Assembly (NCBI GenBank): GCA_024036415.1
Contig: JAMWET010000041.1
Location: 285,501-349,500, forward strand
Reading direction: 5' to 3'
From: Prochilodus magdalenae
Lineage: Eukaryota; Chordata; Actinopteri; Characiformes; Prochilodontidae
DNA length: 64,000 nt
Below, one piece after another: positions 63,741 to 64,000 of this stretch. A program made the translations under genes and the position numbers. The notes below the pieces were generated by a model. It did not search any database. It saw only the letters and a program-made list of their open reading frames with translations, and was not told the DNA's origin. Positions within the stretch are counted from its first letter, which is position 1, and every line of letters begins with the position of its first letter.

Positions 63741-64000
63741 AAAGCTAACCCAGCATAACCCAAAGCTAGCCAGCTAGAGCACCTGTCTGTAGGTGCCGAT
63801 GGCCCCTTTATTTTTTTACCCATACACCAACATGGATGGTTCGTACGTTCCATTATTCACACTGCTGTAAAAAAATCTTTCATGTGGTCCATCATTTTTC
63901 CCATTTGCATGTTGCTTCATCCATGTGTCCACACATCTGTTCATGAAGTTTTCTACCCACTTAACGTGTGACGACAAATGCCTGGGTACTTATCCCTTAG
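63741..64000. other. Right edge, no gene seen
   Basis: Unremarkable sequence to the window end. Confidence 0.5.

Overview
This is vertebrate nuclear DNA, almost certainly from a ray-finned fish. The genes are split by consensus GT-AG introns. The gaps are full of fish-type repeats: hAT and Tc1/mariner elements, L2-like LINE tails, a tRNA-derived SINE and long tandem arrays. Repeat style suggests an otophysan such as a characiform or catfish, but that is a guess. No bacterial operon, CRISPR array or phage is present.

The left half (about 1-32.5 kb) carries three nuclear regulator genes, all on the minus strand. The first is a two-exon C2H2 protein with about 20 fingers whose 3' end lies outside the window (1-7182). 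The second is a two-exon, 1357-residue protein with 16 clustered C2H2 fingers, a Gln-rich tail and one lone C-terminal finger (11507-20512). The third is a three-exon, 485-residue Myb/SANT protein of MYPOP/NAIF1 type (26782-31674). Every coding intron in them is phase 1 and joins in frame. The introns and gaps hold MITEs, a LINE tail and 21-bp and 24-bp minisatellites.

The middle (about 33-49 kb) is a repeat-rich trap. It holds a degenerate telomere-like 31-bp array, a decayed Tc1 element, a decayed hAT copy, then the remains of a trypsin gene. The last intron of that dead gene was entered by a full-length hAT transposon (40994-43395). The transposon has an uninterrupted 628-residue transposase and a perfect 8-bp target duplication. 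A 4.4-kb array of a 20-bp unit follows.

The right end (about 49-64 kb) holds two tandem, intact, five-exon trypsinogen genes on the plus strand (49974-53445 and 58081-63022). Their predicted 246-residue proteins look identical. Each has a TATA box and a poly-A signal. A 73-bp minisatellite and two Tc1 fragments separate them. Their introns share old insertions (a palindromic MITE, Tc1 remnants), and copy 2 alone carries a SINE-containing insert and a solo-LTR-like insert, so the order of events can be read. The locus therefore has one dead and two live trypsin genes. I found no new molecular system. The best leads are the intact hAT inside the dead trypsin gene, the large arrays with higher-order structure, and the recent trypsin duplication.
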